Part shown: positions 35,285 through 46,900 of the stretch, piece by piece
How positions within the stretch are numbered: position 1 is the first letter of the stretch
Layout: each line of letters begins with the position of its first letter
Origin: Sphaerosporella brunnea
Taxonomy: Eukaryota; Ascomycota; Pezizomycetes; Pezizales; Pyronemataceae
Length of the DNA stretch: 64,000 nucleotides
Direction of reading: 5' to 3'
Assembly: GCA_008704415.1 (NCBI GenBank)
Contig: VXIS01000009.1
Location: 278,412 to 342,411 of the forward strand
Program-made: the position numbers and the translations under genes
The notes under the pieces: generated by a model
Databases searched by the model: none
The model's input: only the letters and a program-made list of their open reading frames with translations
Told to the model about the DNA's origin: nothing

Positions 35285-36176
35285 TCACTTGTCACCATGA
35301 TCTTTGACTGGGCGAGTGATGTATGTGGCACTCCACATAACTACGGATACGCGTATGTGGCACTCGACATAACTACGGATACGCGCGGAGCCTGATGTGA
35401 ATGCACATAAGCAGACCCGGCTCGAGCGAAAAGCACCAGCCTCGAGCAGAGCCGGGCCTAACCCTTCGGCGAGCGAAGCCGGCTCGAGCCTGTTGGCTGA
35501 CGAGCCGAGCTGTTGCTCGAGCCTTTTGTTATAGCTAGTTAGGTAGGGAGAGACATCCCGTCGGCGGGCAAAGAATAAAAAGTGCGGGCCCAAGGCGGGT
35601 TGATCGAGAACATTCTGTGGAATTCCATCACTGCTCACAAGCTGGCTTAATGACAAGAGCCTCGAGGACTGGGACATTGACAGCATCAATAACAATTCTA
35701 CAAACAGCAGGGATGCCGCCGATGGACAGAGAAAGGTTCAGGATGCTTTCAGTAGCGAGAATTTGGATGCGGGAGAGAGTGAGGGTCATGCTGAGAGCTC
35801 GGCGGCCGGTTATCGGCAGGCAGATCACCCTAGCTGGAGAGAACGCAGGGATGGTGCCTATGATGTTGATGACGGTCGCCATGGTGATGGCCAGGAGCAT
35901 CCGGACCGGGGCGACGCCGAGGGAATGGACGCAGACCAGGAAGCTGAGCTAGAAGAGTTGGATTCCGGATCAAATCTGTCGGATATATACCAGTATAGCG
36001 ACGTCATCTTATTTACCGCCTCGTGCATCATACATTGTATGGCGGTTCGAGCCAAAGCTCGAACTTTTCAGGCTCGGCTCGGCCTGACGAGCCCGTGTTG
36101 TAACAACCCGAGTTGGCTCGAGCCTTTTCCATGGCTCGGCTCGGTTTGGCCTGTGTCCATCACAACCAGGCTGTAG
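35285..36176 (+). mobile_element. Unknown element, copy 1, with acidic open frame
   Basis: The left part (about 35400-35640) read on the minus strand encodes NVLDQPALGP ... RRDVSPY ... KRLEQQLGSS and is similar to 48481-48610 on the plus strand. Behind it a plus-strand frame, open from at least 35616 to 36176, encodes a very acidic protein (SLEDWDIDSINN ... RRDGAYDVDDGRHGDGQEHP ... EAELEELDSGSNLSDIYQY). The segment DGRHGDGQEHPD recurs at 47.93-48.02 kb on the minus strand, so both loci hold the same two modules in mirror order. CGAGCC-rich sequence lies in both flanks. I do not recognise the superfamily. The acidic frame has no start codon I can fix and could be a fragment. Confidence 0.55.
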
Positions 36177-36367
36177 CTCAGCTTCTTTCTGCAGATGGTT
36201 CTGTGGCAGCCTCGCGCAGCTCACCCGCACTCCTTACATACGGGCCTCTCTACACTTTGTTGCATTTTGACCTAAACCTTGACAGGTGGAGCAGCGTGGT
36301 AGGGCGCTGTTGGGTACTTCTCCCATGAGCATTTGACTGCCGCGAACCGACTTCAACTGCTTTGTAT

Positions 36368-36967
36368 TCATCTGACGAACGTCACCTTTGTCAACCACTT
36401 CTTTGTAGGGCGCCCGGGAGGTAGCTTAGTTAGGAGAGGGTCACACTGTTCAATGGGAGCATCTGAAAGCTCTGAGTCAGAACCCGACTCGTCGTGGTTG
36501 AAGTTCCCAGCTTGGACCCGGGCTGGATTATTAACCATCACTGTCATACGGTGATTGGCAGCCTTCTTCAGATTTATAAAATATGCTTGCCGGATAGGGA
36601 CCATATCAGCACCATGAGTACGCAGCCAGCTGTGCGCACTCACAAACGTAGGCATATTGTCCTGAGGAGCCTGTTTGCGACAGTTAATGACCGCAACTGC
36701 ATGCCTACAGGAGATATCTGTATAGTAGCAGTCACAGTGGGTGCGGTCGGGGCTGTGATATCTGGCTTGCAGTGTGTCGACAGTGTCGGGCATGAAGAAA
36801 CTGACCTGCAGCAGTGTTGATATGGTGTCACCCCGAAAGTGGATGGGTCGGGTGCTGAACAGGTTGCGGATTGGAGTCGGGAAAGTCACGGAACCTCCGA
36901 TACCCTGAGCCGCAACTCCATGCCACAGGGTCAATTTTTCCCCAGCGCTCGCTGCACCGCGGCTCAT
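36368..36967 (-). pseudogene. MULE-type transposase C-terminus with SWIM finger
   Basis: The frame encodes CDCYYTDISCRHAVAVI, a C-x-C-x6-C-x-H SWIM zinc finger (residues 78-89), and ends with PLLTKLPPGRPTKKWL. In Mutator-like transposases a SWIM finger is followed by just such a PPGRPKKKR-like end. The catalytic DDE domain should precede it, but upstream of 36967 no matching frame is visible, so the element is 5'-truncated. The ATG at 36967 is simply the first Met and is probably not the original start. Assignment by motif order; confidence is moderate to good. Confidence 0.65.
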
Positions 36968-37477
36968 ATACCATCACCCCGTCGTCTATACCGGCGGTCT
37001 TTTTGCTCATCTCCACGGTCGTTCGGCACGTTCCTTGGTGTTTGTAGGCAGTCGATCTAACAGAGCGCAAGCAGGAGCCAGAACGTCGGTCGTCACGCCG
37101 CTCGCACCAAAGAACTGAGTGGAAGGACAAATTGCCGTTCTTCAGGAACCGTTGTTCCCCTCCGTTGTGAGGAAGTGGAAATCTCTCGCGGGAATTGACT
37201 TCCAGGTGCTAGAAGCCCGGATAGCGCGTCAGTCTGGGACGGTACGAAAGAGGGCTCTCGTTCAGTTGCTTCGTTGAACAGGGAAAAAAGCGGAATTGTT
37301 TCATCCACTTAGACTCCGCTCAATGGTCATTTCTGAACCTAGCCACCCTAGCCGCCCTAGCCGCTGACGCTGTCAAAAACCCTAAGCTCAACCCCATCTC
37401 CCCACCGCCATCTCCAGGGACCTCATCAACCGCACCGCTTCCGAACTCAACAAATTACATCCTGGCAACGTAACTCA
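36968..37477. other. Intergenic, includes the leader of the 37.5 kb gene
   Basis: A C-rich tract (about 37340-37470: repeated CCTAGCC, CCCCATCTCCCCACCGCC) precedes the ATG at 37478 and is typical of a fungal 5' untranslated region. I see no TATA box. Confidence 0.4.
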
Positions 37478-39307
37478 ATGGCGTCGTTGATCACCGCCGC
37501 CAATATCTTGCGCACAGCACCCATTCCGCCCGCACCAGACCCCGAGCATGTCACGGAGGTGTTTGAATCATCACACCTTAACCATGCCTACGAGCCTTTC
37601 GACCCCGCAACCCTTCGGCCGTTCGCCGCAGGCACCAAGGACAGGTTCCGATCGTACATCGCCGAAATGTCTCGCCACGTTGACTTTACAGGGGAGGTGG
37701 TAGTCCAACCAGCCTCCAGCGCGCTGCCATCTTGCCGGGGCTACTCCATGCTTAACGAAGCAGATGTACGCACAGTCGTCAACACGTTGTATCTGGAACC
37801 CGTCCGGTCTGTGTGGATGGAGATGCTGCCCGAGCCCGATGTCCGTAACTACGACTGGGTGGTGCTTAACGAAGCACGCCCGCCGGTTCCACTCCGAAAG
37901 GGAGTCCCCTGGCAACCAGCGCCGCAGCTGGTGCTGGCGAAGCGGTACATGGGGTCTAGTGAAGTTGAAATACCAGGGAAGAGCACTGGCACTGCTGCAA
38001 TCACTAGCCAGCTCCCGGTGCTGCTCATCCAGTTAAAGGGCCCGGATGTGGTGTACGCAGCCAGACGTTCCATCCAAACGCACAGTACTACCTCACCTGA
38101 TTGGATACATATCACCAAGCAGCTGCGGAAGTATGCGGTCCTCTGGCGCTGCCGACGCATCGTGCTCATGGACCAGCGAACGGCTTTCTTTTTCTACTTG
38201 CAGGCACCTGATCCTGCCGACCCCAATTACGACGTTCTTTGCGTCTCTGCGGAGGCTCCGGACCCCAGACTTGAGCAAAAGCCGACAGAAAATGCATTTA
38301 CCATCCGCGAGCTGCTAGCCTTTGCAGCATGGCATGCGCTGGAAGATGAGCCAGCCGATGGCCGTCGAAAGCAGTTCAGCCACCAAGCCATTGCTGTCCG
38401 GAAACCGTCCTACCAGCCGCTGGGGTTCACGCCTCCGGTGCTACCGCCAGGGGTGGGCGTTCGTTCATCTCAGCGCCAGCACATAGCGACAAGCCTTTTC
38501 CGGCCGGGGGAGACCGGTGTCACGATGCGGCGGTGCACGTTCCTATCTATGACGGCTGATGATTATCTCCTGGACGACGGGACATCGATGAAACCCCAAC
38601 TTGCGCATGTGCAGCTCGCGGAATGTCCCCGATGCGTCCATTTCAATGCTGGCTACAACACAGACACGACCGACTTCGGACTACAGTGCCGCTGCCGGAT
38701 GCACGGAGACACGTTCCACCAGGCTGGCGCGTCACGCCAGAACATATTCTCGGAGCTGGACGAGCTTACCCTCGAGCTGCAGGAATGGTTGAAGCCAAAA
38801 CTCGTTGTCGCCGCAGTGGAAAGCTTTGTGGGCAAAGACGGAAGCAAACCGCTGGTCGTTGCGAAGAGGTTCCTCAAGAAAGCATACCTTTTGAAAGAGC
38901 TGGAAGCATATGCCGCCCTCGCGCATCTACAGGGGTGTTCTGTCCCGGTGTGCATTGGAGTGTTCGAAAAGTGTAGTCAATCTTCTGACCGCCGTCCCAC
39001 TCTAGAAGAGCAGGGTGCTCTATACCTACTGCTGGAACATGTAGCCAATCTGCCGATGATCTCCTCAGCGCAGTCTGGCCGGGATATAAGCTGCCTTGAA
39101 GCAGAGGCAATGGCTGAGCTCGCAAAAATCCACGCAGCAGGTGTCGCTCATGGTGCCATTAGCATGACAAATGTGCTAGTCGATCCGTGTGAAATTCGCG
39201 GTGTCGTGTTTGTTGATTTCGAGATGAGCGAAGTTGATGGGGAGCGTAAGTGGGCGGACAGGGATATGGCTCGATTTAAGATAATCTGGGATCTATTGCG
39301 ACGATAG
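37478..39307 (+). CDS. Nuclease-like / kinase-like fusion protein, predicted pseudokinase
   Basis: An intact intronless gene of 609 codons. Residues about 90-245 resemble a PD-(D/E)XK-type fold: a hydrophobic strand ending in LLIQLKG (182-188, the position of (D/E/Q)xK), then WIHITKQLRKYAVLWRCRRIVLMD. I cannot find the usual upstream Asp, so nuclease activity is doubtful. Residues about 390-425 hold a Cys/His cluster (CPRC, CRCRMH). The C-terminal part is a small kinase-like domain: VAKRF (Lys463), a helix with Glu474/476, HGAISMTNVLV (558-568) and VDFE (579-582). The catalytic loop of relatives reads HGD; here Asp560 is Ala (codon 39155-39157), which predicts loss of phosphotransfer. Family knowledge: nuclease-kinase pairings of this kind are known from basidiomycetes and from Crinkler-like effector systems. 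Whether this is an effector, a conflict protein or a host regulator is open. A hypothetical kinase-like protein without the nuclease relation is the alternative. Confidence 0.8.
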   Translation: MASLITAANILRTAPIPPAPDPEHVTEVFESSHLNHAYEPFDPATLRPFAAGTKDRFRSYIAEMSRHVDFTGEVVVQPASSALPSCRGYSMLNEADVRTVVNTLYLEPVRSVWMEMLPEPDVRNYDWVVLNEARPPVPLRKGVPWQPAPQLVLAKRYMGSSEVEIPGKSTGTAAITSQLPVLLIQLKGPDVVYAARRSIQTHSTTSPDWIHITKQLRKYAVLWRCRRIVLMDQRTAFFFYLQAPDPADPNYDVLCVSAEAPDPRLEQKPTENAFTIRELLAFAAWHALEDEPADGRRKQFSHQAIAVRKPSYQPLGFTPPVLPPGVGVRSSQRQHIATSLFRPGETGVTMRRCTFLSMTADDYLLDDGTSMKPQLAHVQLAECPRCVHFNAGYNTDTTDFGLQCRCRMHGDTFHQAGASRQNIFSELDELTLELQEWLKPKLVVAAVESFVGKDGSKPLVVAKRFLKKAYLLKELEAYAALAHLQGCSVPVCIGVFEKCSQSSDRRPTLEEQGALYLLLEHVANLPMISSAQSGRDISCLEAEAMAELAKIHAAGVAHGAISMTNVLVDPCEIRGVVFVDFEMSEVDGERKWADRDMARFKIIWDLLRR

Positions 39308-39398
39308 TGCCGCACTTTCGCGGGTTTAGGGCTGTCGGGTCCTGTTGTTTGGCTATCATGTTTGCCTAGGTCGAATAGTGCAAAATCATTGCTTACGA

Positions 39399-40295
39399 CT
39401 ATAATGTCCGAGTTCCCAGATCGAGCAAGATGGAACGAAGCCGGATAATGACCTTGGTGCGAGTCAAGGCGGTGGTGTCGCCGCTGAGAGTGAAGAGGGG
39501 GCTGAAGGTTGGGAGCGGGTATTTTTCGAAGAGCTGGCGTAGTAATTTGACAGGGCATGCGGCGTCCAAGGCGGCGGCGATGGCGATGGTAATTCCCATC
39601 CGGAAAAAAAGGATCTGTCTTGGATGCAGGGAGTGTCAAATACAGGCGGGAATCGTCGTCTGGCAAGTGTACGGAGCTGCGGGTGACGTGACATGTTGAG
39701 AAATCCGCAGCACCCAGTAGCCACTCAGCGGTGGTCCAGGTGAATTCACCCACTGGAAGAAAGCCAGGGAAGGCGGTGCAGAGGGCAGCGTGGTAGGTTG
39801 CCCCGTGCTGCGTGTTGGTGTTGAGTCTCGCGAAGGTGCGTAGCAGAAGGTCGCGAATAATGGGGAGGCGCTCTCTCAGCTCACCCTGTCTTGCTCCGTG
39901 TAAAGTCTTGATGCCGCGGATGACTCGTTGTACCCGGGGGTGGTGGAACACCTCAAGGTCGTCTCTGCCCTGCCCGTATCGACGCAGCAGGATTTCAGGC
40001 CGGTGAGGTATGACTTCATGATGGTGGATTTCGTGCGACCACGGTTGCCCAGGTCGGCCATCAAATTGCATAATGACTCGACTGGCGCAGGGAAAGGGGA
40101 GTTGGGGCCAGGGAAGCCGGCAAAGGTCCTGTAGTTGTTGCGGGCAGTTGCGTAGGTGCGGCGTGTATCGGCGCTGAGCCCCCACCAGGATTTGCGGGCC
40201 GTGGTGCGGGGGATGCCAACATCGGCATACCAGTCCTCCGGGGGGGGGGTGTTGCGCTGGGGGCCTGAGGATGCCGGAGTTTCCCCAAGGTCCAA
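39399..40295 (-). pseudogene. Tyrosine recombinase relic (Crypton/DIRS-type)
   Basis: Three frames in order give one protein. 40295 to about 39968 holds the core-binding part (SADTRRTYATARNNYRTF ... TKSTIMKSYLTGLKSCCVD). About 39960 to 39611 holds RVQRVIRGIKTLHG, RERLPIIRDLLLR and GFLPVGEFTWTT, then LYLTLPASKTDPF. 39599-39399 holds GITIAIAAALDAACPVKLLR and LTRTKVIIRLRSILLDLG. The change near 39968-39955 is a small indel; the one at 39604-39610 falls in a run of seven A. The catalytic Arg of the first box (usually FLRVGEF) is Pro (codon 39754-39756). The C-terminal H-x-x-R and Tyr boxes are absent: a stop follows LLDLGTRTL. Family knowledge: such enzymes mobilise Crypton and DIRS/Ngaro elements; which class this was cannot be told without its partners. 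The relic ends 92 bp behind the stop of the 609-codon gene. Confidence 0.8.
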
Positions 40296-40329
40296 GGCGC
40301 CGGGGGCCGGTGCCGAGTTGTGATCGGCA

Positions 40330-43300
40330 CTGATCGCCAGAGGTTAGAATGCGAACCAAGGCGCTCTCCCTTTCCTCGGGGCTAAAGGCAGCCAGGACTG
40401 CAGGCCGTTCGACTGATTGGCGGAATTGTCTTGGTGGCATCGTTGGCGGCAGGATGGCAGAACCCTCCATTTCCGTGGAGAGTTGGTGGCTGGGTTGCCA
40501 TCGGATGCGGGGATCGAATGCGTCAAACGAGTCGGATCGGGATATCTTGATGAGAGTTTTCGAGAAATGTTTGGGAATTGTGCAATGGATTGTCTGCAAA
40601 AGTGGAAGCGAACGAGAACCGTGTGTGGTGAGGAACAGAAATGAGCGGCGTGGCCGGACCCTTAAGTTCCTGCGCCAGCCGGGCGAGCGGAGCCAACCCG
40701 CCGCCACCCGCCACGGTGCAGCGTCTCTGTGGCTAACCCACGGCCCACCGTGACATGTAGATCCCGAGGGCCTACAGTATACATATCTTGCCTCTTCAGG
40801 CGGTCATACTGGGAACGTCACACAGTGGTGAACAGTATGTCGGCGCCATGGGTAGGTATCCAGCGACCCACGATGCCACGCATTCCCGGGGCTACGGCGA
40901 CTGGGCATCGTGCTCAGTATGGATCTCACAGAGCTGATGGATTGCCATCATATACACAGTGGACTAGGGCTTGCCCAGACCCGACAAATTCTCGGCATAT
41001 AGGCATCAGGCTGGTGAGGGATGTCAAGAATGTACGTATCCATGGCCGGTCGTCGTTCCGTGTTCCAGGGAATCTCACGGGTCCGCGAGCCCACGGCCAG
41101 TAGGCGTCCCATCATCGTGTCCTCGCCGGGATCTAGTCCACGCGGGTCCTTACTATATCGCACTGTTAGACGCCATTGTCGCTTCAGGCGAGGCGCAACT
41201 TTCCTGGCAGCTTACGTTTTGCGGTACATCGCGGCCAACTCTCGAAATGGCCATGATCACTGTCAGCCGATCAGTGGATTACCAGTACCTATATCCCTGC
41301 CTAGCAAAGCCCGGATTCATGTTCCGGCGACCGACTCTAACTCTCAACTCTGACATCGCCATACCGCCATTGCCGTGGTGGAATGGTTTGAAAACCCCAC
41401 CTTTGTGCTGTCGGTATTGGCACTGGTATCTGCACTGGCACAGCAAGGTCGCGGTAATGGTGTAGAACATCGCCAGGCGGATCCTGGTTTCGTCATCCAC
41501 CCTTCTGATCCCTTTAGCCGCCGAGGTTTCATGGTGCGAGGTGTCCCACCACCGGCTGGCGGCCTGGCTCCCCAGGGTCCACAGAACATACCGGCGCGCA
41601 GTTTCGGTCTCCTGGCGTAGCCGCTCATTTTCCGGTGATGGTTCAGTCACCAGGTGCTGGCCGCCCGCCGCATTCCTCGTCGAGAATTGTAGAAGCCGAT
41701 GACCTACCGTATAGACACCGCGGCGCTCGTTCCGTATCGGAGACCCCGGCGGTGAGCACCCACGGTACCTCGTCAGACAGCGGGCAACGGTCACCATATT
41801 GCGCGGTATATGCATCTACTGATTCGTCGGGATCTCCTTCGGACAGAGGGGCGGCGGCACATAGCAGCCTCGACTCTAGCAATCCTCTGAATTCCAGGGC
41901 CCGATATATAACACCACGCTGTCCAAGGATACGACGGCTTCTCCACGTCCCGGGCCTCGAGGCCTCGATCGCTGGCAGGACGGTCGGTAGTCGAGTGCGC
42001 ACCAGCAGTTTGCTAGTATCCAGTCCGCGCGGATCAGATTGTTAGGGGGCCATTGTCACTACCCGCGAGTCGCCTATTCCTCAGCAGCTGCGGTTTTGCG
42101 ATTTATAGAGAAAAGACCGTCGATGGCGTGACAGAGAAATAGCATGGCGGATATATTTGACAGACCTGTAACATACACAGCATAGCTCCAAGCCGTTGGA
42201 CTACGTGCAGCCACAGCTGCGGGGCTGATTACGATGAAGTTTGCGGTTGGTAGAACAACGGGCCTTGGACTGTTCCGCGCGGGGAGGATCACTCAGAATC
42301 ACAGCCACAATTCCCGGGGGGCTCAACGGCGGAAAATTTCGTTGGTATGCCACGTTAGCTGACGAGATTCATCCCACGAAACCCTGAGCACGGACGAGCA
42401 GGGTATCCAGATGGATTGTACCTCTCCAGCGCAGGACGGCAACCCAGCACGACCTCTCCGTGCGCAACAGGTGCATTCGACGTCCTACTTCGGCGGCCGG
42501 CGCAGTCTCTTCGGAAATAGCAGCAGGTTCGTATAGCTTCAGCGGCGTTGGTGGCACTGGAAGGACAACACGCAGAGAACGGTGACCAAGAGCACTATGT
42601 CATTGCGTATCATTGGGCGTAGGAGTTTCCCACGAGCAATCATTTTCATCACGTGGCACGAGAGTGAGCGTTATAGTCGGCGTCTTGTCCCCATCGTAGC
42701 AAAGATATTATGTTCCAACGACAAACCAGAAACGTTGATAGCCCGCGAATCGCACAGTCACTCATCCCTCTGTGATATCCCAACGGCGGAGTGTCAGTAA
42801 ATACCACGACACTACGCGTTGGGCATCGTCTCTCCGGCGAATAGCAGGGCGTCATATCTCCACAAACTATGGAGCACAGAGTTCAAGGTACGTTCATAGC
42901 GGCCCTATGGGATAATGCATCGACGGCAGACCCGCATGCTATCGATGCTGACAAAGTCGCAGTCATATCTATCCGCCGTGACGTCGCGGCACCCTCGCGC
43001 TTTGCGTTTGGGCCGAACATGTACCCGAGACGCTGTCCGACGTGGCCGTGCTTTTTTTGCCTCCCGCAGGAACAGAACGGGCGCACGCAGGTTAGTTCCG
43101 AGGTGACCGTCTGCGGTGGACGGTTTTTAAAGATGAAGCCAACGCCGCAATCACGCAGAGCTTGGCTTCTGTGTAGGTGACGGCAAATCCGGAGTAGTAG
43201 ACTATGTGGTTGTACAAGGTGACTCTTCTGTCGCGCCACAACACACGGGGACGCCTTTCCGAGATGTAGAAAGAGAAATCAACGGCAAGCTTAACCTCCC

Positions 43301-46300
43301 AGTAGTGACGAAGCCTCGTTGGCGCGCACAATACTCCTGGGGTATGGCGGACGGAAGCAAGGCCCGCGGTCTCCGGCGTCAGTGAGCGGATATCCCACGC
43401 AACACGTTCGGTTGATCGTCATAAAGCCCTCTCACGCAGCATGCTCGTCAGTCGTGGGGGCAGGAGAGTGAACAACAGCAAGCACGACTCAGCAGCAGGT
43501 AGCTGGCGGTAGTAGGATATCGATTCGTGGGGCAGGAGGAGATTTCAAATGTATCTCATTCAGATCCAGACGAATGAGCACAGCAACGGCGGCAATGGCG
43601 TCATCGCGTTGAGGAGGCGCAAGACGACCAGTCCGATACCCACGCAACAGGTAGTGAGGTGGCTTAGGGTGCCGGAGCAGAACATTTCAGCCACATGTCA
43701 GCCACATAAAACCAGGCAACAACGGCAATAGGTCCGGCACGTGTGGTGGGTGTATGTGCACCGACATGCGTCATATCTCCACCAAATGAAGCACAGTAAA
43801 TACGGCAATGGGTGCAGCCGGAGGGGATCTCAAGCAGTTGCACATCAGCCAGCAAGGTGGTGTGCGCAAACGATGCAGCACGTCTGGATGGCCGAGACGG
43901 CATCCCGTTCGAAACTCCACAGCTTTGGCGCGGACTGAATTTCCCGTGCAGTGCGTATTTTTGCGAACAATCACAGGTAGGTCAACCTCCCTACCCAGAA
44001 TGATGAGGTTTCGTCGCTATCGCAACCATTTACACACCATCAAGTACGGCAACAGCAGTAATCGCTTACGAAGCCAACGCTGGCTACGCCTACGCCAGAT
44101 GCGGTCAGGTAGCACGGCGGAGATTTCAGCCATTTCTCTACCAGGTCAATTTCAGCGAGCACAGCAACAGCCGCGATATTTTCAGCGCGATCGTGCGGTG
44201 TAGCACCGCTGCTCCCAGGGCAAGCAGCGAGCAGTCAGAGGTGCTGAGGGAACAAGACGGGGGTACGAGAGTACCCGGTTTGTGAGGACGAGATTTTACA
44301 CATATCACTCCCAGTTCTGGCGCAGCAAGTACCGCGATGTCGGCGGCTAGCTAAAGATGGTGAGAGGTGAAGCTTAGGGGGAGCGTTAATGTTAAATGAG
44401 CACGCTTGGAAGGCTTGCGATGGCTATTCCCAGGCCAGGCATAGGTAGTATGCCGCGGGGCGGGGAGTGAGAGGGGATGTAGAGCATGTCTCGAGGAGCT
44501 AAACACCACCAAGCATGGCAACGATGGAAACACAACCAAGCTCTATGACTATTGCTCTCCGGTCAATACCGTACGAACATAGTATCGACAAAACATGCGC
44601 GACAGCGAACAAGCTGACCTGTGCCTGCCACTCGTCCGCCGTCGTGATCCACCGGTTATCCAAGCTCAGGGTGTAACCCCGACGCGCCATTCTCATTGCG
44701 GGGCTCGGCCGCGGCGAATAAAGACCCCAAACACAACGCAGCCCGTTTTGCGCACCATTTGATACTCCGCTCTGGAGTCGCAGTTCACGACAAGGACAGC
44801 TCGGCCATATGTTGACTAGTTCAAGCAATATCTCCACCGGCAAACCCTAGCAAGCGCTACACTGGCGGCAACACATTCAGGATCCTTCGGAGGCACAGGA
44901 TGGCTGTCATCAGGAGCTGCTGAGGGAGCAGTGATAGCCCCGGATGTAGCAGGATGCGATTTGGCCCAGCTGCCAACGCGCAAGCACGTCAACGGCGACA
45001 ATAGATTCACTGCGTCAACAAGGCCGGGGATGGGTGTTCCCATCTCAGGTGCCGGGCAGGGAGGCAACAGGACCGGTGCAGGCGGAAGATATTTCTGCCA
45101 TATCGCAACTACTAGAACACTTGCAAGTTACCGCTAGTTATGTCAGAAACCCTCCGCATCTTGGCCTGTTGAGGAACTGTCTCAGCGGAAGCGGCAACAT
45201 CGGATATGGGGCAACGTCAAACAGGTTTGCACACGTGGCGAGGGCGTACAGAAACGTTGGGAACAGACACACATTCAGATGGCCACGCAATCAGCCCCTC
45301 TGCAGCTGCGCAGGTACATTCAACGGCAAAGGTTCATCCTGGTGGCGCTTCGTCAGCATCTTGAGAGCGTTCACCGGCTCCGCAGTCTGCGTCGATATAC
45401 GCCGCGACTCAATTGCACGCAGGTTCGCATGAACGCCGCGGCGGGTGGGTGATGTCGTGTTATCACGTTCTCGGGTGTCCTCCCACTGAACCCGACACCG
45501 CGAGGTATGTGGTGCCTTCGGACAACAGCAACATCTACACACTGCGATATCGATATTAGTTTTTTGGATGAGTCCAAGCTCCACGAGGCATGGTTGCCCC
45601 TTTCTGACAGCCGCAAAAGCCTCAGGATGCGCACTGGCATTGAGGATGTACACTTGATTAATGCCGAAAGCTTTTCGAACTGACCGGTACAGGGGCCATG
45701 CGTTTGGGAGTTGCGGGCTTCAAGGCTGTCGATGAATTACATGTCCAGTGTTTGTTTCCCACGATCGTTGTATGGGCTTCGCAATAAGCGCCCACCGACG
45801 GAGTGGGTGCCATTCAACACCGGCCGGGATCACGGAGGGAGCGAAAGGAGGCTATTAGCGCCAGCCGCTATTCGGTCCGCCGTGTGATTGTGCGTCGCAA
45901 CCGCATTATTTGGACAGTTTGCCGGTAGAATACTGTCATCGCCCCAAATCCTCTCCGTGTGAAGTTTCCGCGCCACTCGAGCCTCTTACTTCAATCGCCG
46001 CTTGTGTCTAAGAGATGCGACAGGGACCACGCCGCCAAAGCGGCTTTTCTGGACATAGCACACAGATGGCGCGGCTCTTGGGACACTAGGTATGCTTCGT
46101 CACTCTGCGACAGCAACATGCCGCGGAGGTGGCAGCTTGCGGCTGTTGTTGGGACTGCACCCGCATTTGGCAGCCCTTGTGTCGTGAATTATTCTTCGAT
46201 ACCGCAAGATACCGCCAGGATTACACGTCGCGGCTCTTGTTAGACCAGTACCGGCATTCGCCGGCCCTTGTGGCGTGCATTATCGTTCGTACTCTCATAC

Positions 46301-46900
46301 TGGAAACACGCCGCCAAGAAACTCACCATAAAGTGTTCTTCTTCGAGCCGATACTAGGACCAACCCGCCAAGCTCGCACTTCGCGGCGCTGGTTGGATCG
46401 GCACCCGCATTGGCCGGCTTTTGGATCGCCAGGTGATAGAGCAGGTAACGGGTGGCCGTGATACTGTGAGGAGCATGGTGTGGCCAGCCGGACGCGGAGA
46501 TGAGGAAGCGGTCGAATATCCGGGTGACCTGGGAGGTTGCGGATCGCGCAGTCCTCGCGGGATCATCTCGGTATGGTCGTTTCTGTTTTCGTCCGCCGAG
46601 CGCAGGATCTTTGTGTATCTAAAGAGTCGTCGGCCGCCTCGGTGAAGCGGTGAAATGATAACCACTTCTTCCGCTTCTTGGGTTCCCCACCAATGCGCGG
46701 ATATCGCTTTCTATCGCCAGGTACCGTCCGTTATGCTGATACAGCAACATGCCGCCAGGCTGGCGGTTCGGGGCTCTGGTTGGGATTCGGCGGTTCTTGC
46801 ACCATGCGAGCGCTGCTGACATACTTTCAAAGCGACGCGACAGACTCCTGCGAAGCCCAGCAGCGTTCTATTGCTGCTAAAGCATTGGTTTAAGATGACG
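40330..46900. repeat. Array of diverged repeat modules, probably decayed tandem gene copies
   Basis: Two blocks can be aligned on the minus strand: about 42190-42000 (AVYVTGLSNISAMLFLCHAI, then NRKTAAAEE, then RADWIL) and about 41300-41110 (TVIMAISRVGRD, then DPRGLD), roughly 0.88 kb apart. Their upstream parts also match (GRRMHLLRTERSCWVAV ... VGDESRQL against ETARRYVLWTLGSQAAS ... VDDETRIRL). GCGTCATATCTCCAC recurs at 42850 and 43765. A motif read on the minus strand as A-I-A-A-V-A-V-L followed by a charged turn recurs near 41430, 43580, 43800, 44060, 44180 and 44320. The hydrophobic segments suggest membrane-protein ancestry. No copy has an intact frame. Confidence 0.5.
46010..46435 (+). 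repeat. Degenerate tandem repeat, about 95-bp period
   Basis: Successive units start near 46013, 46106, 46198, 46296 and 46350, with an outlying copy at 46735. They share GATAC-GCAACATGCCGCC, then CGCGGCTCTTGTTGGAC, then ACCCGCATT-GCCGGCCCTTG. Units differ at 20-35% of positions and two are truncated. The repeat continues the array to its left. Confidence 0.65.

Noticed and set aside
35617..35952. Met/Arg-rich plus-strand frame
   Set aside because: It is an out-of-frame shadow of the acidic frame in the same DNA.
39148..40707. A 519-codon minus-strand frame
   Set aside because: Only about 39600-39960 of it belongs to the tyrosine recombinase. The rest is antisense to the 609-codon gene or out of frame with the conserved core-binding part.
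43092..43331. Possible membrane-protein exon (VLWRDRRVTLYNHIVYY)
   Set aside because: Resemblance to basidiomycete membrane-protein starts is too weak to call, and no continuing exon was found.
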